A stretch of 46,167 bases of DNA from an uncultured Bacteroidota bacterium (GCA_937920105.1 CALETH010000118.1:1-46167); one strand, 5' to 3'; counted from the first letter of the stretch, positions 25,603-33,945 are shown. The notes: a model not told the origin generated them from the letters alone. Translations and numbers: made by a program.

Positions 25603-25724
25603 AATAAAATTCCTTTCTTATCTTAAATATATTTTTATCTTATTCATAAAAAGAATCATAATTTTTATTGCATTAATATTTTTTAAAGTGGTTAATTTTA
25701 GCACTTGTGCTCTAAAAAATACGA

Positions 25725-25753
25725 AAGCGGAAAGATGGTTAATCTCTCCGCTT
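25725..25753 (-). terminator. Terminator after the dcw cluster
   Basis: On the minus strand AAGCGGAGAGA pairs with TCTTTCCGCTT, followed by TCGTATTTTTT. Near-identical to 21065-21093. It is the first good terminator after ftsZ, 235 bp downstream, past two classes of short hairpin repeats. Confidence 0.7.
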
Positions 25754-25794
25754 GTTGTAAAATAGTTTTTTTATTTGGTATTGCTAAATAAATA

Positions 25795-25880
25795 GAGATG
25801 AGATTGCTTCGGTCGCTTTGCTCCCTCGCAATGACACTGTTATTGCGAGTTCGGATGTAGTCGAAACGAAGCAGTCTTTT
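25795..25880. repeat. Dispersed intergenic repeat, gattgcttcggtcg type
   Basis: Second copy of the repeat at 815-868: agattgcttcggtcgc ... cctcgcaatgaca, with an additional inverted arm ending cgaaacgaagcagtc. Confidence 0.7.
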
Positions 25881-25941
25881 TCTTTGGACTAAAGTCCAAA
25901 GAGTAATTTAGTATTTTTTCTCCACGCTCTAAAGAGCGTGG
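25881..25941. repeat. Two short hairpin repeats after ftsZ
   Basis: ctttggactaaagtccaaag (25881-25900) and ccacgctctaaagagcgtgg (25922-25941) are near-perfect palindromes. Relatives of both, in the same order, occur at 45690-45703 and 45726-45745. The shared core is CTAAAG. These are dispersed hairpins in gene ends. Confidence 0.75.
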
Positions 25942-25987
25942 CTATCTACTCAACTACATTTGTTACTTAGATACTTCACTACTCACA

Positions 25988-27172
25988 TCAATCCATAATC
26001 CTTCGTAAGAATGCTGGTTTTTCGAAATCATCTTTTTCAAGATTGACTTGAATTTTCTTTTCTTCGCTTACAGAAATAGGTGATGCAATATTGATTCCTT
26101 TTCGTAAGTATGCTGGTTCATTCAATTTTTGTAAATCATGAACTCCGCTTGGAATATGGTCTATCGTTTTTGCAACGCGTGATGCGGTTGTTCGTTGTTC
26201 TATTGGTGCATTTGCTTTTTTATTAAATCCGGTTGCAATCACTGTTACCATAAGTTCTTCAGTCATGTTTTCATCAATCACTGCACCAAGAATAACTTCC
26301 ACATCTCCACCAGCGGCTTCGTGAATGATTGATGTTGCTTCATCCACTTCCCATAAGGAAAGATTTTTTCCACCGGTAATATTCACTAATAACTTTTGTG
26401 CACCAGCAATAGAAACTCCTTCTAACAACGGACTGGAAATTGCTGCATGTGCAGATTCTACTGCACGATTTTCTCCAGTTGCAATTCCTGTTCCCATCAA
26501 TGCATCTCCCATATCTTGCATTACTCGGCGAACATCTGCAAAATCTAAATTGATAAGTCCGGGAACAGTGATGAGTTCAGAAATTCCGCGTGTTGCATTG
26601 TAGAGCACTCGATTGCAAATATCAAATGCTTCTGAAAGTGGTGTAGTTTTTTCCACAATAGAAAGTATTTTTTGATTGGGAATAACTATTAAGGTATCAA
26701 CTTGCTTTTTCATTTCTTCGATACCGTATTCTGCTTGGGCTGAACGAACTTTACCTTCACAGTTAAATGGTTTGGTAACAATTCCTACTACTAATGCACC
26801 CAAACTTTTTGCAATGTTTGCAACGACGGGACCTGCACCGGTACCAGTACCTCCGCCCATTCCTGCAGTTACAAAAACCATATCGCTGTTTGCTAATGCA
26901 CGAGCGATTTCATCTTTATCTTCTTCTGCAGCACGTTGTCCTTTTGTAGGGTCAGCACCTGCTCCAAGACCTCGTGTAAAATTTTTTCCTATACGGATTT
27001 TGTTATTGGATTTGCTTCGTTCTAATGCTTGTGAATCGGTATTCACGCAAAAGAAATCCACGCCGCTTAATCCTTTATCAATCATGCTGTTGATTGCATT
27101 TCCTCCCCCACCACCAACTCCCACTACTCGGATTTTGGCTCCGTTTTCTGAGGGTAAATCGAATTCTATCAT
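25988..27172 (-). CDS. ftsZ: Cell division GTPase FtsZ
   Basis: The tubulin-like GTPase that forms the division ring. 394 residues, normal length. N-terminal nucleotide motifs are clear: VVGVGGGGGNAINSMI near 17-32 and the tubulin signature GGGTGTGAG near 105-113, then the T7-loop sequence INLDFADVRRVM. The disordered linker is short and the protein ends with a conserved C-terminal peptide (FEKPAFLRRIMD) of the kind that binds FtsA. It is the last gene of the dcw cluster, separated from ftsA by an inserted S23-family gene. A long plus-strand frame opposite it is a shadow. Confidence 0.98.
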   Translation of the reverse strand: MIEFDLPSENGAKIRVVGVGGGGGNAINSMIDKGLSGVDFFCVNTDSQALERSKSNNKIRIGKNFTRGLGAGADPTKGQRAAEEDKDEIARALANSDMVFVTAGMGGGTGTGAGPVVANIAKSLGALVVGIVTKPFNCEGKVRSAQAEYGIEEMKKQVDTLIVIPNQKILSIVEKTTPLSEAFDICNRVLYNATRGISELITVPGLINLDFADVRRVMQDMGDALMGTGIATGENRAVESAHAAISSPLLEGVSIAGAQKLLVNITGGKNLSLWEVDEATSIIHEAAGGDVEVILGAVIDENMTEELMVTVIATGFNKKANAPIEQRTTASRVAKTIDHIPSGVHDLQKLNEPAYLRKGINIASPISVSEEKKIQVNLEKDDFEKPAFLRRIMD

Positions 27173-27224
27173 AGTAAAACTCCTTGAATAAATTGTTATT
27201 AATTAATATTTAGTATTCTGTATT

Positions 27225-27632
27225 CTGTAACCAGTACTCAGTATGGTTACTGTGTTGATATGCTTTTTTTCAACCCTACCAACATTGCTATTATTTCATC
27301 TATATTTTGAAATAATTTTTCTTTTTCCTCTATTGTGATGTAATTATTTTTATGGGCTATATCTAAACAACAAACGCATTCGTAACCCGAACGAATTGCA
27401 TAACTAATAAATTTTGCAAATTCTTTTTTGGATATATTTCCTGCTCCTTCTGCAATATTTAATGAAATAGAGTCTGTTGCTCTACGAAATTGTGTTGACA
27501 GTGAAAATAATTCTTCTTTAGGAAATTTTTTTGTAATACTTCTTATAATAAATGTTAACTCTATTGATTTTTGATAAACTTTTAATTCTCTAAATCTGTG
27601 CATAGTATTTATTACTGAATTACTGGTTACTG
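27225..27632. repeat. Imperfect inverted repeat flanking the first S23-family gene
   Basis: The left arm ctgtaaccagtactcagtat (27225-27244) and right arm attactgaattactggttac (27611-27630) are imperfect reverse complements; the exact core is GTAACCAGTA/TACTGGTTAC. The arms enclose the S23-family gene between ftsZ and ftsA. Confidence 0.55.
27247..27603 (-). CDS. Four-helix bundle protein (S23/IVS family), copy 1
   Basis: 118 residues matching the 23S rRNA intervening-sequence (S23) four-helix bundle family: FRELKVYQKSIELTFIIRS, FPKEELFSLSTQFRRATDS, SLNIAEGAGNISKKEFAKF, YAIRSGYECVCCLDIA, then a C-terminal helix. The function of this family is unknown; members occur inside rRNA intervening sequences and as stand-alone genes, and resemble the Avd accessory protein of diversity-generating retroelements. 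Here it sits alone between ftsA and ftsZ, where no such gene belongs in a standard dcw cluster. It is flanked by an imperfect inverted repeat. A paralogue lies at 31479-31841. Confidence 0.93.
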   Translation of the reverse strand: MHRFRELKVYQKSIELTFIIRSITKKFPKEELFSLSTQFRRATDSISLNIAEGAGNISKKEFAKFISYAIRSGYECVCCLDIAHKNNYITIEEKEKLFQNIDEIIAMLVGLKKSISTQ

Positions 27633-27650
27633 ACTACTGATTTACTGAAA

Positions 27651-28895
27651 TCACAACTCATCAAACCAGCCTTTCATTTTAGAAAAGATTGTTCCGAATT
27701 TTCTATCCATTACTTGTTTTTTAATTGTTCCTGTGCTTGGGCGTTGATGATGTTTGATTGCATGAAGAACAAGTCCTACACCAGTTGCGTACATTGGATT
27801 CTCTATTTCACGAACAAAGCCGCCACGAAATCCGCGTGGAATTCCTATCTTAACGGGCATTCCCAATATATCTTTTGCAAGGTCTGCAATTCCGTTGACT
27901 AATGCACCACCACCGGTCAAAACTATTCCTGCAGATAAATGTTTTTGATAACCGGAACGTTTAATTTCTAATGATGCAATTTCTAAAATTTCTTCTATTC
28001 TTGGTTGAATAATTTGACACAATAATTTTCTTTCGATTTCTAATGGAGAACGTCCGCCAATTCCGGGAACAGTAATAATTTCATTATCTGCTAATGATGG
28101 AAAATATGTATGTCCGTATGCAAGTTTTAATTGTTCTGCCTGCTCTGTTAAAATTCCTAAGCCGCGACGAATATCATCGGTTACTTTTCTTCCAGCAATT
28201 CCAATAACTGCGGTGTGACGAATTGTTCTATCTTCAAAAACGGCAAGGTCAGTTGTTCCACCACCAATATCTAACAATGCAACACCAACTTCTTTTTCTT
28301 CTTTTGTTAACACAGCATCACTGGAAGCAATTGGTTCAAGAACAATATCACTCACTTCTACACCGGCACGTTGCACGCATTTTAAAATATTTTGTGCTGC
28401 AGAAACAAGTCCGGTAATAATGTGAACACTTGCTTCCATTCTTACGCCAGACATTCCAACTGGGTCATACACACCATCTTGTCCATCAACAATAAATTCT
28501 TGTGGAATAACGTGAATAATTTTTCTATCAGAAGGCAAGGCCACTCTTTTTGTATCTTCAATTAATCTATCAACATCGGATTGCGTAATTTCTTGTTCTG
28601 CTCCACTAATGGCAACTACTCCACGACTTTGAAAACTTTGCACATGGTCTCCTGCAATACCAGCAACAACAGATTGTATTTTTGCTCCGGATTGTTGTTC
28701 TGCTTCGCGAAGTGCATTGGTAATAGAAGCAATTGTTTTATCAATGTGAGTAATCACTCCGCGTGTTAATCCATCAGATTTACTTTTACCAATCCCAAGA
28801 ATATTAATTTCATTATTATTAACGGAGGCAACGATTGCACATACTTTTGTTGTTCCGATATCAAGTCCTACGTGAATGTTTTCAGTGTTTTCCAT
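27651..28895 (-). CDS. ftsA: Cell division protein FtsA
   Basis: The actin-like ATPase that tethers FtsZ to the membrane. 414 residues. Motifs: phosphate 1 HVGLDIGTTKVCAIVA, the 1C subdomain (HVIPQEFIVDGQDGVYDPVG), phosphate 2 ALLDIGGGTTDLAVF, adenosine loop GIVLTGGGALVNGI, and a C-terminal amphipathic helix (FGTIFSKMKGWFDEL) that fits membrane binding. It follows ftsQ in the dcw cluster, with a palindromic repeat in the 194-bp gap, and is followed by the inserted S23 gene and ftsZ. Confidence 0.98.
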   Translation of the reverse strand: MENTENIHVGLDIGTTKVCAIVASVNNNEINILGIGKSKSDGLTRGVITHIDKTIASITNALREAEQQSGAKIQSVVAGIAGDHVQSFQSRGVVAISGAEQEITQSDVDRLIEDTKRVALPSDRKIIHVIPQEFIVDGQDGVYDPVGMSGVRMEASVHIITGLVSAAQNILKCVQRAGVEVSDIVLEPIASSDAVLTKEEKEVGVALLDIGGGTTDLAVFEDRTIRHTAVIGIAGRKVTDDIRRGLGILTEQAEQLKLAYGHTYFPSLADNEIITVPGIGGRSPLEIERKLLCQIIQPRIEEILEIASLEIKRSGYQKHLSAGIVLTGGGALVNGIADLAKDILGMPVKIGIPRGFRGGFVREIENPMYATGVGLVLHAIKHHQRPSTGTIKKQVMDRKFGTIFSKMKGWFDEL

Positions 28896-28944
28896 AATTA
28901 TTTTTGTATTATTTTAAAAGATGAATAGTTTTTTTTTTATTATT

Positions 28945-29071
28945 GTCATTCCTGCGAAACTTGTCCCAACATGTTTTAAGTTGGAAGCAGAAATCCAGAT
29001 TTTGACTTTAGTATGGATTCCCGCTAAACCTGTCCCGAAAAGTTTTTATTCGGGAAACATGCGGGAATGAC
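28945..29071. repeat. GTCATTCC-type palindromic repeat with nested insertion
   Basis: Starts gtcattcctgcgaaa and ends gcgggaatgac. Two inner segments (cttgtcccaacatgttttaa and cctgtcccgaaaag...attcgggaaaca) look inserted in the arms when compared with the compact copy at 29867-29940. It fills the ftsQ-ftsA gap. Confidence 0.75.
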
Positions 29072-29089
29072 CATGCACCACACAGCCTT

Positions 29090-29851
29090 CTATATTTTCT
29101 TTGTACCAACAATGACTTGGTCTGTAAATCTCACATCAATATATTTGAGAGAATCTATTTGTTGTTTGTATTGTTCAAAAAATGTTTCAAGTTTTACAAT
29201 TTTTTCTTCAATGTCAGTATTTCCAAAAATTATTGGGATTCCATTTTGTGTTGCGTACAAGAGAATATCTTTTCCTTGCTGAATTTTTATTTCGGAAATT
29301 GCATTGAATATTTCCGAACTGGATTTTTTTGCTAATAGGACTATTCTCAATGCTGCAAGAACATCTTCATTGGTTGTACGATTTCCTATTTGTGCTGCTT
29401 GAACAGAAATTCCGCTAATAAATGGAATATCAAATGTATTTTGTATTTGCGGTTGCTGTAAAACATATCCTTCTTCATCAATATAAAATAATTGTGATGA
29501 GTTAGAAGAAATAAGAATGGCAACAGGTTCGCGTTCTTTTACCATTACCCGCAATGTTGATGGTGCATCTCTTTTTATAATTGCGGATTTCACAAAACTA
29601 TTTTGTTTCACTCCATTTTGTAAAATAGTTAAATCCATATCATACATTGATGTTTGTTCGGGAACGTTTAACAAGCGTTGCACTTCTTCTTTAGATATGA
29701 TAGATGTTCCTTCAACAACAATATTTCTCGGAAAAAGATGGTCTTTCCATTGCAATGAAATAAACCATAGTATTGCAAAAATACTGACGGTGATTCCTAA
29801 TGCAATATACACTTTGGGTGAAAATTCTTTTTGTTGTAGTGAAGCAAACAT
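29090..29851 (-). CDS. ftsQ: Cell division protein FtsQ
   Basis: A bitopic inner-membrane divisome protein. I place the start at MFASLQQKEFSPK (29851), giving 253 residues. The frame is open for 26 more codons, but those read through a palindromic repeat (DSCFRRNDN), a typical artefact. A short cytoplasmic N-terminus is followed by one transmembrane helix (VYIALGITVSIFAILWFI, about 14-31). The POTRA domain comes next (FPRNIVVEGTSIISKEEVQR, VKSAIIKRDAPSTLRVMVKE), then the FtsQ C-terminal domain (IDEEGYVLQQ). The position between murC and ftsA is canonical. Confidence 0.92.
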   Translation of the reverse strand: MFASLQQKEFSPKVYIALGITVSIFAILWFISLQWKDHLFPRNIVVEGTSIISKEEVQRLLNVPEQTSMYDMDLTILQNGVKQNSFVKSAIIKRDAPSTLRVMVKEREPVAILISSNSSQLFYIDEEGYVLQQPQIQNTFDIPFISGISVQAAQIGNRTTNEDVLAALRIVLLAKKSSSEIFNAISEIKIQQGKDILLYATQNGIPIIFGNTDIEEKIVKLETFFEQYKQQIDSLKYIDVRFTDQVIVGTKKI

Positions 29852-29866
29852 GTTTGTTTTAAGATT

Positions 29867-29940
29867 GTCATTCCTGCGAAAGCAGGAATCTAAGATTTTT
29901 ATTTTAATATGGATTCCCGCTAACAACATGCGGGAATGAC
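29867..29940. repeat. GTCATTCC-type palindromic repeat, compact copy
   Basis: Two hairpin arms: gtcattcctgcgaaagcag followed by gaatc, then tggattcccgctaacaac followed by atgcgggaatgac. It fills the murC-ftsQ gap and creates the spurious N-terminal extension of ftsQ. Confidence 0.85.
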
Positions 29941-29953
29941 AGATTGAGATTTT

Positions 29954-31330
29954 TCATTTCATCATTTTCAAAAACATTTCTCCGTACTTCCAAATATCTC
30001 CTGCACCCATCGTAATAATAATATCTCCAGAACGAGAAATATTTTTTAAATATTCAGGAAGTTTGGTTTTATCTTTTACATAATGAGTTTCTTTGTGTCC
30101 GAATTTTTTTGCAGCATTCACAATCAATTCCCCCGTTACTCCTTGAATTGGTTCTTCTCTTGCCGGATAAATATCCGTTACAATAAGAACGTCCGCCAAT
30201 AAAAATGCTTTTCCAAATTCTTCATAAAAATCTCGTGTGCGAGAATATAAGTGCGGTTGAAAAACACACAGGGTTCTTCTTCTCCATCCTGCTTTTACTC
30301 CGCTTAATGTTGCTCTGCATTCTGTTGGATGATGTGCATAATCATCATAGATAGAAATTCCATTTGCTTCTCCTTTTTTCTCCCAACGACGATACACTCC
30401 GGTAAATTTTTCTATTCCGGATTTTACTTTTTCAAACGGTACACCAAGTTGCAATCCAACAGTAATTGCAGCAAGTGCATTTTGCACATTGTGTTTTCCG
30501 GGAATTTGTAATGTAATTTTTCCTAAATCTGTAAAACCCTGTGCAACGGTAAATGTTGTTGTGTGTTCTTTATGAATAATATCTATTGCTTGAATATCTG
30601 CTTGTGGTGTTAAACCGTACGTAAAAATTTTCTTTTTACTTAATTGCGGCATAATATCTTGCAATGCTGGTTCATCCAAACACAAAACAACAAATCCATA
30701 AAATGGAACTTTATTTGCAAATTGTATAAACGCTTGTTTGATGTCATCCAAATCTCTGTAACAATCAAGATGGTCTGTTTCCAAAGTTGTGAGTATTGCA
30801 ATGGTTGGGGTGATAGAAAGAAATGAACGGTCAAATTCATCTGCTTCCACAACAATAAATTCTCCTTTTCCTAAACGAGCGTTTGTTCCACCAAGTCCGT
30901 TAAGTTTTCCACCAACAATCACTGTCGGGTCAAGTCCGCCTTCCATTAATACTAAACTTGTCATGGAAGTTGTGGTGGTTTTTCCGTGAGTTCCTGCAAC
31001 ACCAATTCCATATTTTAACCGCATTACTTCGGCTAACATTTCTGCACGTCGCACAATTGGAATTTTACGTTTTTGTGCTTCAAGAAGTTCTGGATTATCA
31101 AATTGTACTGCTGAAGAATAGACGAGTGTATCAACATCTTCTGCTATGTTTTCAGATTTATGCCCTTCGTAGACTTTTGCTCCTAATACTTCTAATCGTT
31201 CAGTAACATCGCTTAAGGATTTATCTGAACCACTTACTTGAAAACCTTGGTCAAGAAGTATTTCTGCAATTCCGCTCATCCCGATTCCACCGATTCCCAC
31301 AAAATGAATTTTTTTAATTGAACTGAACAT
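29954..31330 (-). CDS. murC: UDP-N-acetylmuramate--L-alanine ligase
   Basis: Adds L-Ala to UDP-MurNAc, the first amino acid of the peptidoglycan stem peptide. 458 residues. An N-terminal Rossmann domain (KKIHFVGIGGIGMSGIAE) precedes the central ATPase domain with the P-loop GVAGTHGKTTTTSM near 108-121, then DEFDRSFL and the HHPTECRATL motif in the C-terminal domain (DDYAHHPTE). In the dcw cluster it lies between an S23-family gene and ftsQ; murB, which often follows, is missing. Confidence 0.98.
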   Translation of the reverse strand: MFSSIKKIHFVGIGGIGMSGIAEILLDQGFQVSGSDKSLSDVTERLEVLGAKVYEGHKSENIAEDVDTLVYSSAVQFDNPELLEAQKRKIPIVRRAEMLAEVMRLKYGIGVAGTHGKTTTTSMTSLVLMEGGLDPTVIVGGKLNGLGGTNARLGKGEFIVVEADEFDRSFLSITPTIAILTTLETDHLDCYRDLDDIKQAFIQFANKVPFYGFVVLCLDEPALQDIMPQLSKKKIFTYGLTPQADIQAIDIIHKEHTTTFTVAQGFTDLGKITLQIPGKHNVQNALAAITVGLQLGVPFEKVKSGIEKFTGVYRRWEKKGEANGISIYDDYAHHPTECRATLSGVKAGWRRRTLCVFQPHLYSRTRDFYEEFGKAFLLADVLIVTDIYPAREEPIQGVTGELIVNAAKKFGHKETHYVKDKTKLPEYLKNISRSGDIIITMGAGDIWKYGEMFLKMMK

Positions 31331-31353
31331 CTTTTAAGTATTTAAGTAAATGA

Positions 31354-31568
31354 GTAGATGAGTAATTGAGATTATTTTTCTCTGTTTATAATATTTTTCT
31401 GAGACTGTACAACATTGCAATAATTTCATTTACTGTATTTGATAAATTTTTATATTGAATGTAGATGAGTAATTGAGATTATTTTTCTCTGTTTATAATA
31501 CTTTTTCTTAAACTGTACAACATTGCAATAATTTCATTTACTGTGTTTGATAGATTTTCATACTGAAT
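31354..31568. repeat. Tandem duplication of the 3' end of the second S23 gene
   Basis: Copy 31354-31460 (107 bp) and copy 31461-31568 (108 bp) are tandem and about 90 percent identical by eye. The right copy is the real 3' end of the S23-family gene and its flank (gtagatgagtaattgagatt, acaacattgcaataatttca). The left copy is a detached remnant downstream of the stop codon. Confidence 0.85.
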
Positions 31569-31841
31569 ATTGGTAACAAAATTATTTTCTCGTGCTATTT
31601 CTATACAACCGATACATTCAAATCCTGAACGGATTGAGTAACCTAAAAATTTTCCAAATTCTTTTTGAGAAGAATCTCCAGCACCTTCAGTAATATTGAG
31701 AACAATAGAATCCGCTGCTCTTTTAAATTGTGATGATAAACCAAACAATTCATCTTTAGGAAAATTTTTAATTGTATCTCGTACGATTTTTGTAAAGAGT
31801 AATGATTTTTGATAGACTTTTAATTCTGTAAATTTGTGCAT
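31479..31841 (-). CDS. Four-helix bundle protein (S23/IVS family), copy 2
   Basis: About 120 residues from MHKFTELKVYQKSLLFTKIV. The frame extends 11 codons upstream, but the family starts at this Met, as in copy 1. Family motifs: KDELFGLSSQFKRAADSIVL, NITEGAGDSSQKEFGKFLGY, IRSGFECIGCIEIARE. It is a paralogue of the gene at 27247-27603, with many substitutions, so not a recent copy. It is inserted between the unknown membrane-protein gene and murC. The 3' end is tandemly duplicated (31354-31568) and the upstream side has simple repeats (31861-31970). Function unknown. Confidence 0.92.
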   Translation of the reverse strand: MHKFTELKVYQKSLLFTKIVRDTIKNFPKDELFGLSSQFKRAADSIVLNITEGAGDSSQKEFGKFLGYSIRSGFECIGCIEIARENNFVTNIQYENLSNTVNEIIAMLYSLRKSIINREK

Positions 31842-31860
31842 ACAATAGAAATATAGATTT

Positions 31861-31970
31861 CTCAAATACTTCACTACTTAAATACCCCACTACTTACTTA
31901 CTCATCTACTCCACTACTTATATACTCATCTACTCCACTACTCATCTACTCCACTACTCATCTACTCCAT
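31861..31970. repeat. Simple repeat of ctactcatctactccact type
   Basis: Multiple imperfect copies of actcatctactccact and cactactta. The reverse complement of ttactcatctactc (31898-31911) occurs on the other side of the S23 gene at 31352-31365, and tacttaaatac (31875-31885) matches gtatttaagta at 31338-31348, so the gene is bracketed by inverted simple sequence. Confidence 0.75.
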
Positions 31971-32437
31971 CTCTTCTTTTTCTTTGGAACTTTATTTGAA
32001 ATTTCTTGCATGAATGTTAATAATTCCTTCGGGCGTTCATATCTTCCTAAACGAATTCTATATAAACGACGTCTATCTTTCACTTTCATCACCACCACTT
32101 GAAAACGTCCATTTGTTTGGACAGATTTTTCTTTTCCAATGTACATCCATTCTATATTATTTAAGAGAACTTCTTTTTCTTTAAATTTATTGTGAAAAAT
32201 TATTTTATTTTCATCAATAATAAGTTTTCTCCCTCTTACAACATTGAGAATTAAAACGGTAAATGATTGTAATACAAAAAATGCAATGATGTATAAAATC
32301 GGGTCTCGAAAAACTACTGTAAAATTTTCATCAATAAATGTTCCCTTCACTCCAGCATAAAGAATGAGAGTAACAAGATAGAGCAAGGATTGTTGATAAT
32401 AAAAATCTAATTTGTATTTAAATTCGTTTTGATTCAT
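31958..32437 (-). CDS. Unknown membrane protein with PH-like cytoplasmic domain
   Basis: 159 residues, not recognised. Two transmembrane helices (about 16-32 and 45-68: DPILYIIAFFVLQSFTVLIL) form a short hairpin, followed by a soluble domain (about 70-145) whose pattern GRKLIIDENKIIFHNKF, LLNNIEWMYIGKEK, GRFQVVVMKVKDRRRLYRIR resembles bacterial PH-like membrane proteins. The C-terminus is strongly basic (VPKKKKRWSR). It lies 48 bp after murG on the same strand, so it is probably part of the dcw transcript. No standard dcw gene corresponds to it. Confidence 0.75.
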   Translation of the reverse strand: MNQNEFKYKLDFYYQQSLLYLVTLILYAGVKGTFIDENFTVVFRDPILYIIAFFVLQSFTVLILNVVRGRKLIIDENKIIFHNKFKEKEVLLNNIEWMYIGKEKSVQTNGRFQVVVMKVKDRRRLYRIRLGRYERPKELLTFMQEISNKVPKKKKRWSR

Positions 32438-32485
32438 ATAATATACATTCTTAGACTTGTCAAGTTTTAAAAACTTAACAAATCT

Positions 32486-33571
32486 TTAACAACATGCTAA
32501 AATTTTTTCTGCGATTTCTTTTCCCGCGTTTGGCTTTCCTAATTTTATACTGTTACTTTTCATCTTCTTTTGCAGTTGTTCATTAAAAAGAATATTCGGA
32601 ATTACTTCGTGAAGTTCTTTTTCTAAATCTTCATCATGAACAATAATTGCTGCACCTTCTGCAACCATGGCTTGTGCATTCAGTTCTTGATGATTTGCCG
32701 CCGCTTGTGGATATGGAACAAGTATTGCCGGTTTTCCAAGTCGTGTAAGTTCTGCTAATGTTGTTGCCCCTGAACGACATATCACTAAATCTGCTGCTGC
32801 ATACGCATATTGAATTGCATCGATAAATTTAAAAATTTGCACTGCCGAATTTTGTATGGTGTTGTAAATTTCTTCAAAACCATTTTCTCCAGTTTGCCAA
32901 ATAATTTGAATATTATTTTTTGTAAGCGCTTCAACATTCTTCATCACTGCTTTATTAATAGAAGTTGCCCCCAAACTTCCACCCACAACGAGAATTGTTT
33001 TTTTATTTTTTTCAAGATGAAAAAAATCTCTTCCTTCTTCTAGCGAAATATTGTGTAATACTCCACGTGTTGGATTTCCGACTAATTCTACACTTTTTGT
33101 TTTTGATGAAAGCCATTTTCTTGTAATATCAAACGTAATAAATACGTGAAGAACTTTTGCTGCCAACATTCGTGTCGTAACCCCGGGATAACTGTTGCTT
33201 TCATGAACAATTGTTGGAATTTTTAATAATGATGCAACATACAAAATTGGTCCGCACACATAGCCACCAGTACCAACAACAACATTCGGACGTATTTTTT
33301 TGAGAAGAAAAAATGATTGCCACAATGCAACCATTACTTTTATTGGAAATATAATATTACTCCATCGCACTCTTCTATGAAAACCACTAATCCAAATCGT
33401 GAAAAATTTATAACCGAGTTGCGGAACTACTCGTGCTTCTATTTTATTTTTTGTACCAACAAAAACTATTTCTGTTTTCGGAGAAATTTTTTGAATTTCT
33501 TCTGCCATTGCAACTGCCGGAAATAAATGTCCACCAGTACCACCACCAGAAAAAAGAATTGTTTTTCTCAT
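32486..33571 (-). CDS. murG: UDP-GlcNAc:undecaprenyl-PP-MurNAc-pentapeptide transferase
   Basis: Converts lipid I to lipid II at the inner face of the cytoplasmic membrane. 361 residues, a GT-B glycosyltransferase. Motifs: FSGGGTGGHLFPAVAMAEEI at the N-terminus, VVGTGGYVCGPILY, GGSLGATSINKAV (second G-loop) and the UDP-GlcNAc-binding CRSGATTLAE followed by PYPQAAANHQ. It follows the unknown 113-residue gene by 23 bp. Confidence 0.98.
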   Translation of the reverse strand: MRKTILFSGGGTGGHLFPAVAMAEEIQKISPKTEIVFVGTKNKIEARVVPQLGYKFFTIWISGFHRRVRWSNIIFPIKVMVALWQSFFLLKKIRPNVVVGTGGYVCGPILYVASLLKIPTIVHESNSYPGVTTRMLAAKVLHVFITFDITRKWLSSKTKSVELVGNPTRGVLHNISLEEGRDFFHLEKNKKTILVVGGSLGATSINKAVMKNVEALTKNNIQIIWQTGENGFEEIYNTIQNSAVQIFKFIDAIQYAYAAADLVICRSGATTLAELTRLGKPAILVPYPQAAANHQELNAQAMVAEGAAIIVHDEDLEKELHEVIPNILFNEQLQKKMKSNSIKLGKPNAGKEIAEKILACC

Positions 33572-33594
33572 TTTTAGTTTTTGTTCTATAAAAA

Positions 33595-33936
33595 TTATTT
33601 CACAATCTTAATTTTCATCACTTCTTCTTCCGATAAACTTTTTTCTTTACTAAATAGTGTTTCATAACAATATTTAATAATTTCTCGCATCTCATCAGCA
33701 TCAAATGGGTACCGACCACCATTCAATGTTTCCAAATCAAACCCATTATTTTGTAACAAATAAGCAAATGCTAATTGCAACTTTTCTCCATCACCAGATT
33801 TTGCTAATTTCCGCTCTATCTGACGAACTTGAGGTTCATATTCCTGAACATCATCTGGTGGAAGGTCATGGTCATTAAAATATCCTACTGTCACCGTATC
33901 TAGATAATATCTAATCATTGATTCACTGATACGCAT
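33595..33936 (-). CDS. Unknown 113-residue soluble protein in the dcw cluster
   Basis: I do not recognise a family. It is an acidic, soluble, helical protein without signal or membrane segments. Notable sequence: YYLDTVTVGYFNDHDLPPDD, QVRQIERKLAKSGDGEKLQL, LLQNNGFDLETLNGGRYPFD. It lies 9 bp after ftsW and 23 bp before murG, on the same strand, so it is embedded in the dcw operon and probably co-translated. The tight packing and codon use like its neighbours argue for a real gene. Confidence 0.75.
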   Translation of the reverse strand: MRISESMIRYYLDTVTVGYFNDHDLPPDDVQEYEPQVRQIERKLAKSGDGEKLQLAFAYLLQNNGFDLETLNGGRYPFDADEMREIIKYCYETLFSKEKSLSEEEVMKIKIVK

Positions 33937-33945
33937 AATCTTTTC

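Larger units (their letters stand above)
25335..25987. other. Long intergenic region between operon B and ftsZ
   Basis: 653 bp without a supported gene. From the ftsZ side it holds hairpin repeats (25922-25941, 25881-25900), a dispersed repeat (25795-25880), a terminator (25725-25753), an AT-rich stretch that must contain the operon B promoter, and the MPP mini frame (25591-25602). It ends with about 255 bp of leader carrying a small inverted repeat (acaaac/gtttgt, 25377-25392). No LytTR-like ACCGTTTA box is visible. An 85-codon plus-strand frame at 25508 lies across these elements and is judged spurious. Confidence 0.6.

Noticed and set aside
25508..25765. 85-residue plus-strand reading frame
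   Set aside because: It runs across the MPP mini frame and the dcw terminator on the other strand, has AT-driven composition and no recognisable motif.
26676..27191. 171-codon frame antisense to ftsZ
   Set aside because: Opposite a strongly conserved gene, no motif; shadow.
29852..29929. N-terminal extension of FtsQ (26 residues)
   Set aside because: It translates a GTCATTCC palindrome (DSCFRRNDN); the internal Met at 29851 fits the family.
31861..31970. CRISPR array in ctactcatctactccact repeats
   Set aside because: No constant repeat length or unique spacers; it is simple low-complexity sequence.
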